Shown here in pieces: positions 11,480-22,587 of a stretch of DNA of 64,000 nt (positions are counted from its first letter, which is position 1; every line of letters starts with the position of its first letter). The DNA is from Hyphodiscus hymeniophilus (Eukaryota; Ascomycota; Leotiomycetes; Helotiales; Hyphodiscaceae), in NCBI GenBank assembly GCA_016508695.1, contig VNKQ01000015.1, forward strand, positions 62,001 through 126,000, given 5' to 3'. Made by a program: the position numbers and the translations under genes. A model generated the notes under the pieces. The model was not told the origin of the DNA. It worked only from the letters and a program-made list of their open reading frames with translations, and ran no database searches.

Positions 11480-11988
11480 TCAACTGAATCTATCACCCTT
11501 CTTCGACCTGAACGGCTCCGCGGTCTCGTATTTGCTCTTCTCCCTCACTCGCTGTCCTTCACTCTCTGGAGCATGTCTCGTCGGCGCTGGGTCTATGGTT
11601 GCTTCTTGGCTCGGAGATCCGGAGTGATCTGATCTGGGTGGTCCTCCATTCTTCTTAGCCGCGCTTGGATGCGACGCGGAGTATTCAAGAGACTCTTGCA
11701 TCTGTCTGCGTCTCTGATCTGCTTCAAATCGTGTTGCACGGTCGGCGTTAATGGACTTCTTTGCAAAGTAGTACGCTGCGCCGCCGGCTTCGTGAGGTTA
11801 GCAAGAACTCTTCTCAATCCACTCTGGGACCATACCAACGCATAGCGAGCCCCAACCGACCCTGCGATCAGAGAGTTAATATCATCCGATATGCCATCCT
11901 CATGTGGTTGCGTACCAGAAGGATTTGACCTAGGCATGCATTAGCAACGAGGCTTAGATGGGGAGCTTAGCTCACTGACGGTATTCAT
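11480..11988 (-). CDS. small DUF4748-type protein, four exons with micro-exons
   Basis: Predicted 118 aa assembled from exons 11980-11988 (9 bp), 11916-11929 (14 bp), 11836-11861 (26 bp) and 11480-11787 (308 bp). All three introns (50, 54 and 48 bp) are GT-AG. The last has a TGCTAAC branch-point-like motif near its acceptor. The spliced N-terminus reads MNTVKSFWVGWGSLCVAGG, a short hydrophobic helix. It is followed by AAYYFAKKSINADRATRFEA and a charged, Ser-rich tail ending at TGA. The AYYFAKKSINADR block is the signature of fungal DUF4748 proteins, small proteins probably anchored by the N-terminal helix (mitochondrial in predictions; inference). Function unknown. The frame joins are exact (357 nt, 119 codons). 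No single exon except the last would be found by ORF search. Confidence 0.8.
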
Positions 11989-12668
11989 AGTGGGGAGAGC
12001 TGCGTTGTGACACGAATAGACGTAACTTGTAGTGCAGATGGTACTTGTGCTAGGTGGCAGAATGGAAAACAGATGGGTTGGGGTCGTTGGGAGGACGTAG
12101 TGAAAAGATTGAAGCAGAGGATATGAATTTGACTTGGCCTTTTTGACATGACCTGATTTATTTCTTGTCAGCCCAGTGCAGCTACCTACGTTACTAGGCC
12201 ACGGCAAAAGTCCACGCTAAGACAGATCCCTGTACTTCATACAAATACCTGACATGAAAGATCACCCAAAAATACCCTCAAAGGGGAAAACAACAACGAT
12301 TGTTCTGGACAACTTGTTGAATGCCAAAGATCACCAGCTTTGGATTTAAGGAGTGAATTTACATCGACTCGAACTTATCTAGACACCTCGTCAGCAATCA
12401 CTTCCATGAAGTTACCCCGCGAAACTGCCAAAATAGTTGAAGACCCGCCCAGGGCGAGTACGAAATAACCCCACCTAGAAACGGTTTATGGACGTTGAAC
12501 GTTTGCGGAGCAGTCCCTAGATGACCGAGCTCGCCTGGTGACAATCGCCCAGTCGCACATTCCTTCTGGCATCTTCGAACGAACGGCGTATTCCTATGAG
12601 TTCTCGGCCATTCTTCAGATGGGCAGGCAGTCGATCACAATTGGATTTCGTTCTTGCTAGATCTCAAG
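11989..12668. other. divergent intergenic region
   Basis: Holds the promoters of the DUF4748 gene (-) and the inositol phosphatase gene (+), which diverge from here. No clear TATA box or additional gene was seen. Confidence 0.5.
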
Positions 12669-15600
12669 ATGGACGATCCTGGAGAGGAAAACCTGGACGA
12701 TACATCCATCGTGAGTCCTTCTGCCTCGTAGTCCTGGAATGGAGAGAGCTGACACTGCATCTCAGAAGCCAGTCTCCTCTCTGCGCTCGCATTTCGAACA
12801 AATGGCGAATCTGAAACCTAAGACCAGCACTGCCGCTCCGCCTAGACCAATCTCTCCGAAACCTACGATTAATGCCGCGAATGGGGACAATGTCGGAGTC
12901 AACTCTAGTCAAGGGGAGGGGGTGAATGCTATGGGGGAGGGATCGGCCGCGAGGGGCAGAGAGAGGGGTGCAGTTGACAATGGAGGCTTACGACCACCCC
13001 GAGCAAATGAATCTGGAAGCTTATCACTATCTCCCACAAGAAATCTACGGCCTCGACCCGTGTCTGCCTTCCTTCCATCAGTGATGATTCAACCGCCACA
13101 GTCACCTCCTGAGAACAAAGGTATGAACTTGTCATTGGACAATACCTCTTCATACCTATCAACGGGTTCTCCAATGTCTGCTACTTCCGGGACGTCTTCT
13201 CCGAGGCATTTCAGGATCTCTAGCAGACCAAGTACTCCACGTTTGGAGCCAGGCAGGTCTGGGTCTCTCCCACCCCCACAACCTCCGTCACCTCCTCCTC
13301 CAAGAAGATCTGGAGAACAGAAGCGGGACCATTCCCAGAGACCTGGACCTCCTCCTGTCAATCGTGCGGAAAAGCCCAAGATTGGAAGCAAGCCTCTCAA
13401 TTTGACAATGACTCCTGATAGCAAGAGCCTGGCTGCTCCCGTTTCAAATCGTACTTATAACGAGACATCGTCCCCGTTCGGCACTCCCCCGAGTAGTGGC
13501 GACAGCCCTGAGCACGAAGTTCCAGCTCCTGCTCTACCACCAAACAAACCCCGGCCAGTTTCAGAAAGTAGTCAGGTCATGGTAGTGGCAGCAAAGTCAT
13601 TTGAACCTCCTCCAGTCCACTACTCGGTTGCTAGTAGGCGCAGAGATCAGGACACAAACGGGCTGGGACGTGCTTATATATCTCCGCAAGTCACTGGGGA
13701 GCAGAAACCTTCCTTACCAACCAGACCTCACGTAGTACCTGAGAGATCGAAAGCCCGTGCAATTCCTCAAGGCGGGATGATGCCTCCGCCGCAACCCCGC
13801 GCGTCAATGGATAGGGCTCGGCCAATAAATACAACTAATGACGCTGTACCAACCTTTTCTACTCCACCCAAGAGAGTTTTCTCGACACCAACAACCTCCT
13901 TACAGACCCCTCCACGGTCTCATGGCAGGTCGATGACTGTTGACAGAACATCTTCCCGAACCCCAACGGAGTTTCGTACTCCGGCAACAAACCTGTATCC
14001 TGATTCACGTTCATCTTTGGATGTAACATCCCTTAGTTCTGCAGCGCCTCATACCAAGGAATTGTTGACCCCTAATCTTGGTGAATATCCAGATTCATCC
14101 AGCTCGAACCGACGGCCACCATGTTTCAAGCAAGGGGTTCGTGAGATTGGCACAAAGTACGATACACGAATTCACGATGTCTGTGGAGAATTCGTCTGCA
14201 CTTCCGGTCACATCACGAGAGTTTGGAGTTTGCTTGATGGCGAGATTATGATGAGTTTATCCCACACTGAAGGCATCAAAATTGTGTCAGTATGCTTTAA
14301 GCCTGGTGCAGATGTCACAGAAGAAGGCGCCCGATTGTGGCTTGGAAACAATATTGGCGAGCTTTTTGAGGTCGATATTGCCACGCAAACTATTGTCATT
14401 ACTAAGACCAGTGCCCATACACGACGTGAAATCATCAAAATATATCGGCACAAGAATGAGATGTGGACCCTCGATGATGGTGGAACTCTACATCTATGGG
14501 CTCCTGACAGTAGCGGGGCACCAGCTCTGACAGCTCCTGCCCAAAGCTTCCGCGTTCCAAAAGGACACACATTTTCCATGGTTATTGGTGATACGTTGTG
14601 GCATGCCACTGGCAAAGATATCCGGATTTTTCTGCCAACACTGGAAGGAAATGCTCAATTCCAGGTGCTCCAGCGCCCTCTATACCAGCAAAATGCTGGT
14701 GACGTGACTTCGGGGACTGTAATCAATACCCAGCCAGACCGTGTCTATTTTGGCCACGTTGATGGAAAGATCAGCATATATTCGACCCGTGACTACTCAT
14801 GTGTTGGTGTTTTCAATATCAGCGTATACAAGATCACATCTCTGGCTGCTGTTGGGGGCAAGCTTTGGGCTGGATTCAGCACTGGCATGATCTACGTCTA
14901 TGACACAACTCAAACGCCCTGGGCTGTCAAAAAGGACTGGCATGCCCATCGTGATCCACTCATCAGCATGACTGCGGATCGGAGCAGCTTTTGGAGTCTT
15001 GATCGTGCACATGTTGTTTCGCTTGGCCAGGATAATATGATTCGAGTATGGGATGGCTTGTTGTCAGAGGATTGGATAGGTATAGATGACATAGTCTTCG
15101 GCAAATCATTACTAACTGAGATGCAGAAACTAAAATGCAATTACAAGAGGCGGTGTTCTGCGAACTTAAAAGTATCAGGACTTTAGTCATGACTTGGAAC
15201 GCAGGTGCATCGACGCCATATCATCTACAACATTCTGAACAAGATCAAAGATTTTTCAAAAATCTTCTTCAAAGTAGCGAGTCCCCTGACATCCTCGTGT
15301 TTGGCTTCCAAGAACTCGTGGACCTCGAGGACAAGAAGACGACAGCTAGTAAGTTCCACGTCTCATCTATTAACTCACGCTGACTCCTTTATAAGAAAGC
15401 TTTTTCAAGTCCAAGAAGAAAGATCCTTCGACGGAGCATGAACATATGAGCCATCAATACCGCGATTGGCGAGATTTCTTGATTCGCTGTTTGGATGATT
15501 ACATGCCTAGGAAGGAGCTGTATCACCTCTTATATACCTCCAGTCTGGTTGGACTGTTTACCTGCATATTTGTAAAAGCTTCCTTGAGGGAAAGGATCCG

Positions 15601-16511
15601 TAATCTTTGTGGAGCTGAGGTCAAACGAGGCCTGGGCGGGCTGCATGGAAACAAGGCAAGCAAGCGCGTGAGAGCATTGAGCACGTTTCTGACATTCAAT
15701 AGGGAGCGCTCATCGTACGATTCGTTCTGGATGACACGTCACTCTGCTTCGTCAATTGCCATCTAGCTGCAGGCCAATCACAGACGAAGGACCGAAATGC
15801 AGACATTACAATGATTCTGGAAGGCCAAGTCTTACCTGCAGAGCACGATGTTAGTGTTCGACAAGATAGCTATGTTGGGGGCGGCGATGGCACAATGATC
15901 ATGGATCACGAAATCTGCGTGCTCAATGGCGATCTGAATTATCGCATTGACACTATGGGCCGAGATACTGTGGTCAATGCGATCAAAACAAATAATCTCG
16001 CAAAGCTCCTCGAAAGAGACCAACTACTGGCATCGAAGAGAAAAAATCCCTGGTTCCGACTACGAGCTTTCCAAGAGTTGCCTCTTACCTTTGCGCCAAC
16101 ATACAAGTATGATGTTGGGACGGACAACTACGATACCAGTGAGAAGAAAAGAGCGCCAGCTTGGTGTGATCGCCTGTTGTATCGTGGCCGAGACCGCGTC
16201 AAACAACTGAACTACCAGCGACACGAGGTTCGAGTGTCGGATCATCGACCTGTGACCGGCTTGTTCGAAATGATCATCAAGACCATCTCGCCACAGAAGA
16301 GGGCGGTGAGATGGGACGAGTGTCAGAACAAGCTAAAAGAGATGAAGGAAGACTATGGTCATGAAGCGAGGTAAGTCTGGAATTAGAGTTCCCTTCTTCT
16401 TTGACCATCTAGCTGACCTTTGAATCCAGGCTCGACTATCTCACCAACGTTCTCGGATATGACTCTGCTTCGGGTAAGAAGCTCATCCGGCAGAAGGAGA
16501 GCAGCCGATGA
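12669..16511 (+). CDS. beta-propeller / inositol polyphosphate 5-phosphatase
   Basis: Predicted 1195 aa, six exons: 12669-12710, 12766-15079, 15127-15348, 15396-15655, 15703-16370 and 16430-16511. Order: short acidic start (MDDPGEENLDDTSI), conserved KPVSSLRSHFEQM, a Pro/Ser-rich disordered region (about 40-450), a WD40-like propeller (about 460-800; e.g. ITRVWSLLDGE, NMIRVWDG), then a 5-phosphatase domain (about 830-1160). Catalytic-type motifs are MTWNAG, FGFQELVDL, NCHLAAG, GDLNYRID, APAWCDRLLYRG and SDHRPVTGLF. Family enzymes remove the 5-phosphate from phosphoinositides such as PI(4,5)P2 at membranes. Propeller plus phosphatase matches filamentous-fungal type II enzymes. Intron 4 (15656-15702, 47 bp) fits the family only with a GC donor (AAG/GCAAGC). 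The nearby GT donor would leave a 35-bp intron and add four residues. Confidence 0.9.
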
Positions 16512-17179
16512 AACGTCTCAAAGCTTTCTGAGGGCAAACCATCCTCCATACTGCATGATCAGATGCAAAGCGCCTCAATGCACACATGTATCGACGTCCT
16601 AGAGGTCTACACCGCAGATCAAGACAAGTGTCACTATGACTAATAATAATCACGTGATGTCCGTGGGGCTATCAAATATGGACGACGTCACCTTGAATAA
16701 GATTTAAAAAGTGACACATTACAGTAGCCCAAACAGCCAAAGACAAAAAAGACCTTGTACGAATTAGGAATATGAGCACGTCTATCGTGCTTCTTATGCA
16801 ACTCATGCAAGGCACCTGATGCACGTCAAACAGGGGGTGCGTCACTTACCTTACCTTAGCTCTGTTGACCTTGGCTTGGGTATATGGGAAGTTAGGAATC
16901 CGCAATGGTGACGAGTGTATTTAGTCTGTCTGCACTCATTCACTCATTCACTCATCCACACATCCACTCAAAGCTGAGATTCTATCTACCTACTTACCTA
17001 CCTTGCGTGATGCTCGATTCCTGTGCATGTGGCCGATGAACTTCACTCTCTGCATTCCAAGAACTCGCTTACTGCTTACTCGCACTGACCTGAGGCCTCG
17101 TTCTCACATCTCCTCATCATCCATCTTACAACCTCCACGCCGCCAGACCACAAACTTCTTCTCGACTTGGCCCGCCAGA
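16512..17179. other. intergenic region
   Basis: Spacer between two plus-strand genes. Contains short CACTCATT repeats near 16934-16970 and TACC-rich DNA before the next gene. The next gene may start within it (in-frame ATGs at 17027 and 17036). Confidence 0.5.
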
Positions 17180-18261
17180 ATGGCGCCTTCAAAAGACGAA
17201 AAAGCAACCGCAAAGAGGTCAGCCAGCTGCTCTTCCCAGGAAGTCGAAGGCGAGAAGAACGAATGGAAATTCCGCGCTCCTTACAAAATTCATGCCAAGG
17301 ACGGCGACGATAAATTCAGAGCGCTGTATGAAGGAGGCTGTCACTGTGGCCGTGTCAAATACCAGCTGAGCCGGGAGAAGCCTCTTGATGCTAAGTTCTG
17401 CCATTGCTCGACTTGCCAAGTTTTGCATGGTACGTTGTTTCTCCTTCCATCCCCAACCTCTTGGAGATAGAATCTTCGGATTCTCACTTTCCACTTTTCT
17501 TCAAGTTCCGAGCAGGATTTGGTGAAAAATGGTAATTTTGAATCAGGCTAACATGAAGCAGGAGCCCCATTTCAATGGGCAGCTATCTTCCATAAAGAGG
17601 ATGTGAGTTTGTCGGTTTCTTAGAATATCTGACCATCTCCTCTATTCCGGATTTTCCATTTCAGAATGCTTACTCTTCACTTCAAAGATTAACTTCACCC
17701 ATGGCCACCACGATTTGGGCTGGTATGACAGCGGCGACAAAACCACCGTGCACAAGTTGCCATGCAAGGTCTCCTGTGCATATTGTCGGTCTCCGATCAT
17801 GGATGAGGGACGCAATATGATCTTGTTGTTTCCGAGCTTGATCAAGTTCAAGAACAAGGCAGAGAAGGCCAAGTTTGATGTCACGTGAGTACTATTTTCT
17901 TGAGGAGGGTGTGGAGAGATGGGTTATCAGAAAAGAAGAAGGAGAGAACGCTTGTTCTCTGGAAGAGAGAGAGAACAAGCGTTCTCTGAAGAGAGGGTGA
18001 AATATGTTCGCGGAAGAGAAATAAGCGGGCAAGCTGTAGCGATTCAATGTGATATACTGACATGGTCGTAGATGCCACATGTTCTACGAGCAGCGATTGG
18101 TCGATATCCCTGATGGAAAGCCGAAATGGTCAGGAATGAGTGGACAGAGCGACTTGATCGAGGACAGCCCGGCGGATGCAATCAAGAAACGCAAGCGGGA
18201 GGTTGAGGAGGAAGAGAACAATGAGGGAGAAAAGGATGGGAAGGCCGCCAAGAGCGACTGA
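17180..18261 (+). CDS. GFA/CENP-V-fold zinc protein
   Basis: Predicted 225 aa from four exons: 17180-17429, 17562-17602, 17688-17884 and 18072-18261. Motifs: GGCHCGRVKYQL, then KFCHCSTCQVLHG, APFQWAAIF and VSCAYCRSPIMDEGRN. These Cys pairs are the zinc ligands of the GFA (glutathione-dependent formaldehyde-activating enzyme-like) fold. The C-terminus is acidic and Lys-rich, with a possible nuclear signal KKRKREVEEEE. Enzyme activity is unproven for most family members, so the substrate is unknown. The start MAPSKDEK was chosen because the region upstream lacks family similarity; in-frame ATGs at 17027 and 17036 would add a basic, Leu/Ser-rich leader that might target mitochondria. Intron 3 (187 bp) is the longest and contains a perfect 18-bp inverted repeat. 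Confidence 0.85.
17943..17987. repeat. perfect 18-bp inverted repeat in intron
   Basis: AGAGAACGCTTGTTCTCT at 17943-17960 and its exact reverse complement at 17970-17987 are separated by 9 bases. Transcribed RNA would form a strong hairpin inside intron 3 of the GFA-fold gene. Confidence 0.95.
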
Positions 18262-18544
18262 AGTACCAACCAGGAATCCTAGCTTTGTAAAATGTCTACA
18301 GATATCACAGTTCGGGTTCCTTCGCCAATGTGCCTTTCATACGAGAAGCATAATAGGTACTCAAAAGTATTATCTTGAGATGACAGACAATAACAAAGGA
18401 TAAACCAGGTCAGATCACCTTTATTACTATTGTTGATTTGTAAATGATTGAGCCTCAATATATTCCTCGTCGGCCTCAAAACTCGGAGCTATCATATCAA
18501 GTTACCTACTACCGATTTTGGTCTCACAGGCGCCGCTTTTGTTC

Positions 18545-18679
18545 TTAACAGACAGCACACAAAGCTCTTTGTGCTTTGCACTTGTACTGCTGTGCTTCGA
18601 GAAGGGCAGTGACTTTATCCCAAGTACTTGGACCATGCCATGCACCAGGGACGAGAATGAGGGTTGGCTTGTGGGACAT
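18545..18679 (-). pseudogene. 5' fragment of an alpha/beta-hydrolase gene
   Basis: A 44-codon frame starts with ATG at 18679 and stops at 18545. It encodes PTLILVPGAWHGPSTWDKV followed by TALLEAQQYKC. This is the N-terminal strand and oxyanion region of Abhydrolase_6-type enzymes, where LVPGAWHGPSTWD is characteristic. After the Cys the sequence loses similarity and reaches a stop. The expected lid, nucleophile-elbow (GxSxG) and His regions are absent from the 280 bp before the GFA gene. I read it as a truncated remnant; a short expressed peptide cannot be excluded. Confidence 0.6.
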
Positions 18680-19456
18680 TACGAGGTTTGATACTGGCAA
18701 TAGCGATTTTTGCTGAAACCCAGACCAATCCGCACCCAGTGTTCGCTTAGCATAAGGTGGGTTCTGGATTCACCAGTAACGAAGGATAGAAATTGGACAT
18801 CAAACGTTTCTTTACAAATTCTTTCCATATGAACGATCTAGCGCTTTCAAATTCTGAAATGGGGCCCGTCTCAGATTTCAGAGCTTTGGACTAGGAATGC
18901 GAGTCTCGCGTTCATTTAAAAGCCACTATACCTTCCATGCTCTCCTTCAGCCAGACCCGTATTAATAGAGGGTGTTAGCAAAGGCGGCTTCCAGTCATAC
19001 TCGGCAAAGTCTGCAATACTCGTAACCTGTCGCATCTCGTCGTTCATCAAGGCGCATCGTATTTCTGCCAGGAGCTGCGATATTTCGCCTCCCGATTATA
19101 TTTCGAATGCAGCTTTCCTTCTTCATCGATCTGTTCATCGGAAACTATGGGACAAGAAGGGGTAGGACCAATGGTAGTCGAACTAGGGACTAGGCGTTAA
19201 AATCTTCGGCATCCGTTCTTTTTGAACATAGATTCTATTTTTATATCGAGAGTGAGGAGTGCTTCGTCGCTTCTTGGCAAGGCTGTGTTGATAGTATGGT
19301 AAGATCTAGCTGGTAAGTCCTAAAGATTCACCTTCTCAGGCAAATCTGGCTTGTTGAAAAGTTCAGGAAGAACACAAGACGCCATAGGAGTCGTGAAACA
19401 GACGAAACTGGAGGGATGTAAGACCCAGAAATCTATTGCGTGCGGTAGACAGTTTT
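18680..19456. other. worn intergenic region
   Basis: No intact gene. On the minus strand near 18930-19060 a 40-codon frame reads like degraded coding sequence (ADFAEYDWKPPLLTPSINTG) before a stop. I could not assign it to a family. It may be gene decay adjoining the hydrolase fragment. Confidence 0.35.
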
Positions 19457-19750
19457 CTATGATTCCATCCTTTCACGGGAGAACAGCAACCGAATGTTGT
19501 CTCTTTTTAAAGGCTTCTGACTACTCAGGACCCCTATCCCCCTTGCTACAAGCTGTGACAGGCATCCTTCATGCGACTTAAGAGTTCGTGGCACTTGGGA
19601 AAAGAACTTAGCTAACAATCGCTCCCGGGCAGTCACAGAGGTCACATAGGCTTCCTCGATTGTAGTCTCACGGAGGGGAATTAATTTCGAGGGGAAACGC
19701 TGTATTGCTAGAACTAGGCAAGTATATCCCAAGAAGAAAAGCAAAGTCAT
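19457..19750 (-). CDS. unrecognised short ORF
   Basis: A 97-codon ATG frame begins with a hydrophobic segment (MTLLFFLGYTCLVLAIQRF) and continues with a mixed, charged sequence. It lies about 140 bp from the 3' end of the aspartic protease gene. I recognise no domain. It could be a small membrane-anchored protein, a leftover exon or chance; surrounding DNA shows gene decay, so chance or remnant is more likely. Confidence 0.2.
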   Translation of the reverse strand: MTLLFFLGYTCLVLAIQRFPSKLIPLRETTIEEAYVTSVTARERLLAKFFSQVPRTLKSHEGCLSQLVARGIGVLSSQKPLKRDNIRLLFSRERMES

Positions 19751-19885
19751 AACTCATAAACTAGAACTCGCCGACATTTTCCAGCCAAGGAGATATCGAC
19801 CAATCAAAACTCCAAATACCACAGGATCCTTCTCCGCAGTACCAGCCATCAAGTTAAGTTACATCCAGTGAACTGAGTGGTAGCC

Positions 19886-21120
19886 TTAGACGCCGGTAGC
19901 AAAGCCGATACGAGAGTTCGTGGTGTCAAACACTGCATAGTAATTCTCCAAGAACTTCTGGCCAATGATAGTATTGACACCCGAGCTGCCTCCATCGTTG
20001 ATCCACGCGTAGTACTTGCCGGAGCTTAGGCCGTAGAAGCTGTACTGGGCGGTTGGAACCAAGTACTGCGCGGGAGTAAGGGTGTAAGTTGTGGACCCAA
20101 ACTTGATAGCGAAGTTCGATGTTGGTTTCTTGGTGAACACAGCGAGCCCAGATGAGCTGTCAGTTTTCCCACCACCTGCAGCGGAGAGGAATTTGTTGTA
20201 GGCTGCAGTCGGGATATAGATGAGCGTGGTACCGGTATCAACGATGCCAGAGCCAGATGATGCCAAGGTCGTGGTACCGTAGGTGAAGCTAGCGATGTTG
20301 ATTCCCCAGTACGCAGAAGCATCGCCGCTCGTGGCCTTTGGGAAGTAGGTGATTGAGCCAGAGTACTTTGAGCTATCAGTACCGCCGAGGGTCAGCTCGC
20401 CGTTGGTGTCGTCATCATCGCTTCCAGATTCCGGCCTGAAGGAAACACCGAGAACCTCAGTCGAGATAGAGCCTTGGCTATAGAGGTTGTCCAAGAAAGT
20501 CGGAACGGTATTGGCATTGGAGACAGTATCTTCAGTGAGGTCGACAGGACCAAGACCGAGAATACCATCCACACCATCAAATCCCGTGGCTGTAGTTGCA
20601 GCACCGATCGACTGAGATGTGACGGTAAGGCCACCGAAGCTGACCTTGTCTGTGTACTCCTTGCCAGAAAACGAGCCGCTACCGTAGCTCACGGAGACTG
20701 TTCCCCCAGTAGCCTTGCCCGTCGAGGTCTTCTCGCACGAGGTCTGGGCTCCACACCAGGTATTCGAAGCTAAACAAGATCTCATGTTAGTAGAGTTGGT
20801 TTCGAGGTCGGTTTCGAGGACAGTGGACACTTACATCCCGTGTCGACAATAAGCTGCCAGGTCTTGCCACCGATAGTGACCGGCGCAACGTAGGTGACGT
20901 CTTCGTTTGTCGCTGAGCCAGAGCTTACATCCGGGGTGGCCCCAATGCTGGACTCGCCATTGATCGCCTTGATGCGTGCCTGGCCCTTGGCAACGACATT
21001 CTTGATGGACTTGAAGTTGGAGACATGTTTCAATGACAATACAGTGGTCTTAGCATCGCGCTCAATCGGGGATGCCGAGACTGCTGCAGCAGCAATAGCA
21101 AGAAGGGAGACGAAGTACAT
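19886..21120 (-). CDS. secreted pepsin-like aspartic protease (A1 family)
   Basis: Predicted 389 aa, two exons (20835-21120 and 19886-20769) with one 65-bp GT-AG intron. The N-terminus MYFVSLLAIAAAAVSASP is a clear signal peptide. A propeptide follows (to about residue 75), then the mature enzyme. Catalytic Asp motifs are DTGSSNTW (split by the intron) and DTGTTLIYIP. The flap/core segment VSVSYGSGSFSGKEY and the C-terminal IIGQKFLENYYAVFDTTNSRIGFA are typical. A disulfide-like CGAQTSC pair follows the first active site. Family role: acid endopeptidase secreted for protein nutrition or host interaction. A TATAAG box sits about 105 bp upstream of the ATG. No GPI-anchor-like tail is seen, so the product should be soluble. 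Confidence 0.95.
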
Positions 21121-21222
21121 GATGTTGGAAGAGGCAAAAAGTACTGGGAAAGTTGAAGGTCTGAGAGTAGGTTGAGGGATGGGTGAGTGAGAACGTCTCT
21201 GTTTCAAGCAGAAACCAACCTA

Positions 21223-21228
21223 CTTATA
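21223..21228 (-). promoter_or_regulatory. TATA-like box of aspartic protease gene
   Basis: On the minus strand TGTATAAGTA contains TATAAG about 103-108 bp before the protease ATG at 21120, a normal distance for a fungal TATA element. Confidence 0.5.
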
Positions 21229-22587
21229 CAAAGTCTTCGCGAAAGCCATCGAGCTCTCACCTGTGGTGCTAACAGTTGACCTTCTTGTTTCTTTGAAAGG
21301 AAGGTGACGAACGAAAGCTTGATTGAACAGCATATAGTACTAAGCCCCGACTTGTAATCTCTTGCTTCATCCGACAAGTCATCAGGCATCTTGTTCCATT
21401 CGTCTACGCACAGCAATTGGGCCAACCCCTAACCACTTGGATCCATGCATAAGCCTCACGGTTGGAGGGTCTGGGGTAGGAAGAGATCTCGCTTATAAGA
21501 TGTGATACCTTCTGTTCCTGGCGGTTCGGGATATTAAGGTTTAAGCTTATAAGCCCTACCTACCACTCATTGACCCCAACCTTATACGTCGGCTAGTAGG
21601 GGGTAATGTCTACGAGATCGTCCTCGTGCTTTATTGCGGCGATACCTGCCATATTAGGCAGCTCCGATGCTAGCCAGCTCCCGTATTAGGCAGCCCCTGT
21701 AATAGGCGGCTCCCGCTCGCACCCTCGCTCTGTTAGCTTGCCTTATTAGATCCCAAAGATCGACGACAGTCTTCGATAAGCTAATTTCAAGCATGAAACA
21801 GTAGACCTAATGATTTTACTGATACCCACAGAAAAAGCAACTGTCGGGACTTGCTGGCGAAAGCGGGTCGCTTTCTGTTTGGTATTAGGAAACATTACAA
21901 ACTGTTTAGACTGGATTCTTAAAAGGCAGGACGCTCTTCAAGGAAGGTAAACTCTCTTTGCCCGCCGCGTACATTACAAACGTCCAGTGAAGAGGAGAAT
22001 ATGCTTAAGGGCAAACAGGAGTAATTACTACGACACTGTTTGCCTATATTTGCTCAGATTATTGGAAGTCCAAAGACTAAGCCTCACTTCTACAAGGATT
22101 GATGTATGCAAGACATCTGAGCTTGGCGCTTCGTGGGCAATCGATTGGCTCTTCTAAGCGGTTCCCGTCCCCCTTATCGTTGCCTTTGCTTTCTTAGCGG
22201 TCGAACGGCAGACTCAATTCTACTTGACTGCCTTGATCGGCGTATCCCTATACTTGAAAAGGCAGGTGTATTTTGTTCCAAACTTTGTTCTAGAAATGGC
22301 GTTTCTTCTGTCACTTCTGTCACTCCTGACATGTGCAGACTTCTGCGGCAACACGTCACTTGCTTATGTGCCACGATGCCAGTTGCTCTTTTGGCTCTTT
22401 TACCACGACATTCCAAACTGAGGACGACCATTGTCAAGTCGTGATATTGCTTGATAATGGCGCCAACTTGTGAATCGGCATTGCATCTTCTTCTGGAACT
22501 CTGCACCTTCTCGAAGCGTCGGCACATGCATTATGGCTGATGCCTGGTAGGGTAAGATGCCATTGTAGACATTCTCAGACGGTGAGT
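21229..22587. other. intergenic region with short dispersed repeats
   Basis: No gene recognised. Three diverged copies of a TATTAGGCAGC motif occur at 21650-21712, and ACATTACAAAC occurs twice (near 21891 and 21971). This pattern may be debris of a mobile element, but no terminal inverted repeats or transposase frame were found. Confidence 0.4.

Noticed and set aside
15668..15702. GT-AG intron of 35 bp in the phosphatase gene
   Set aside because: Too short compared with all other introns and adds four residues in a conserved block; the GC donor fits better.
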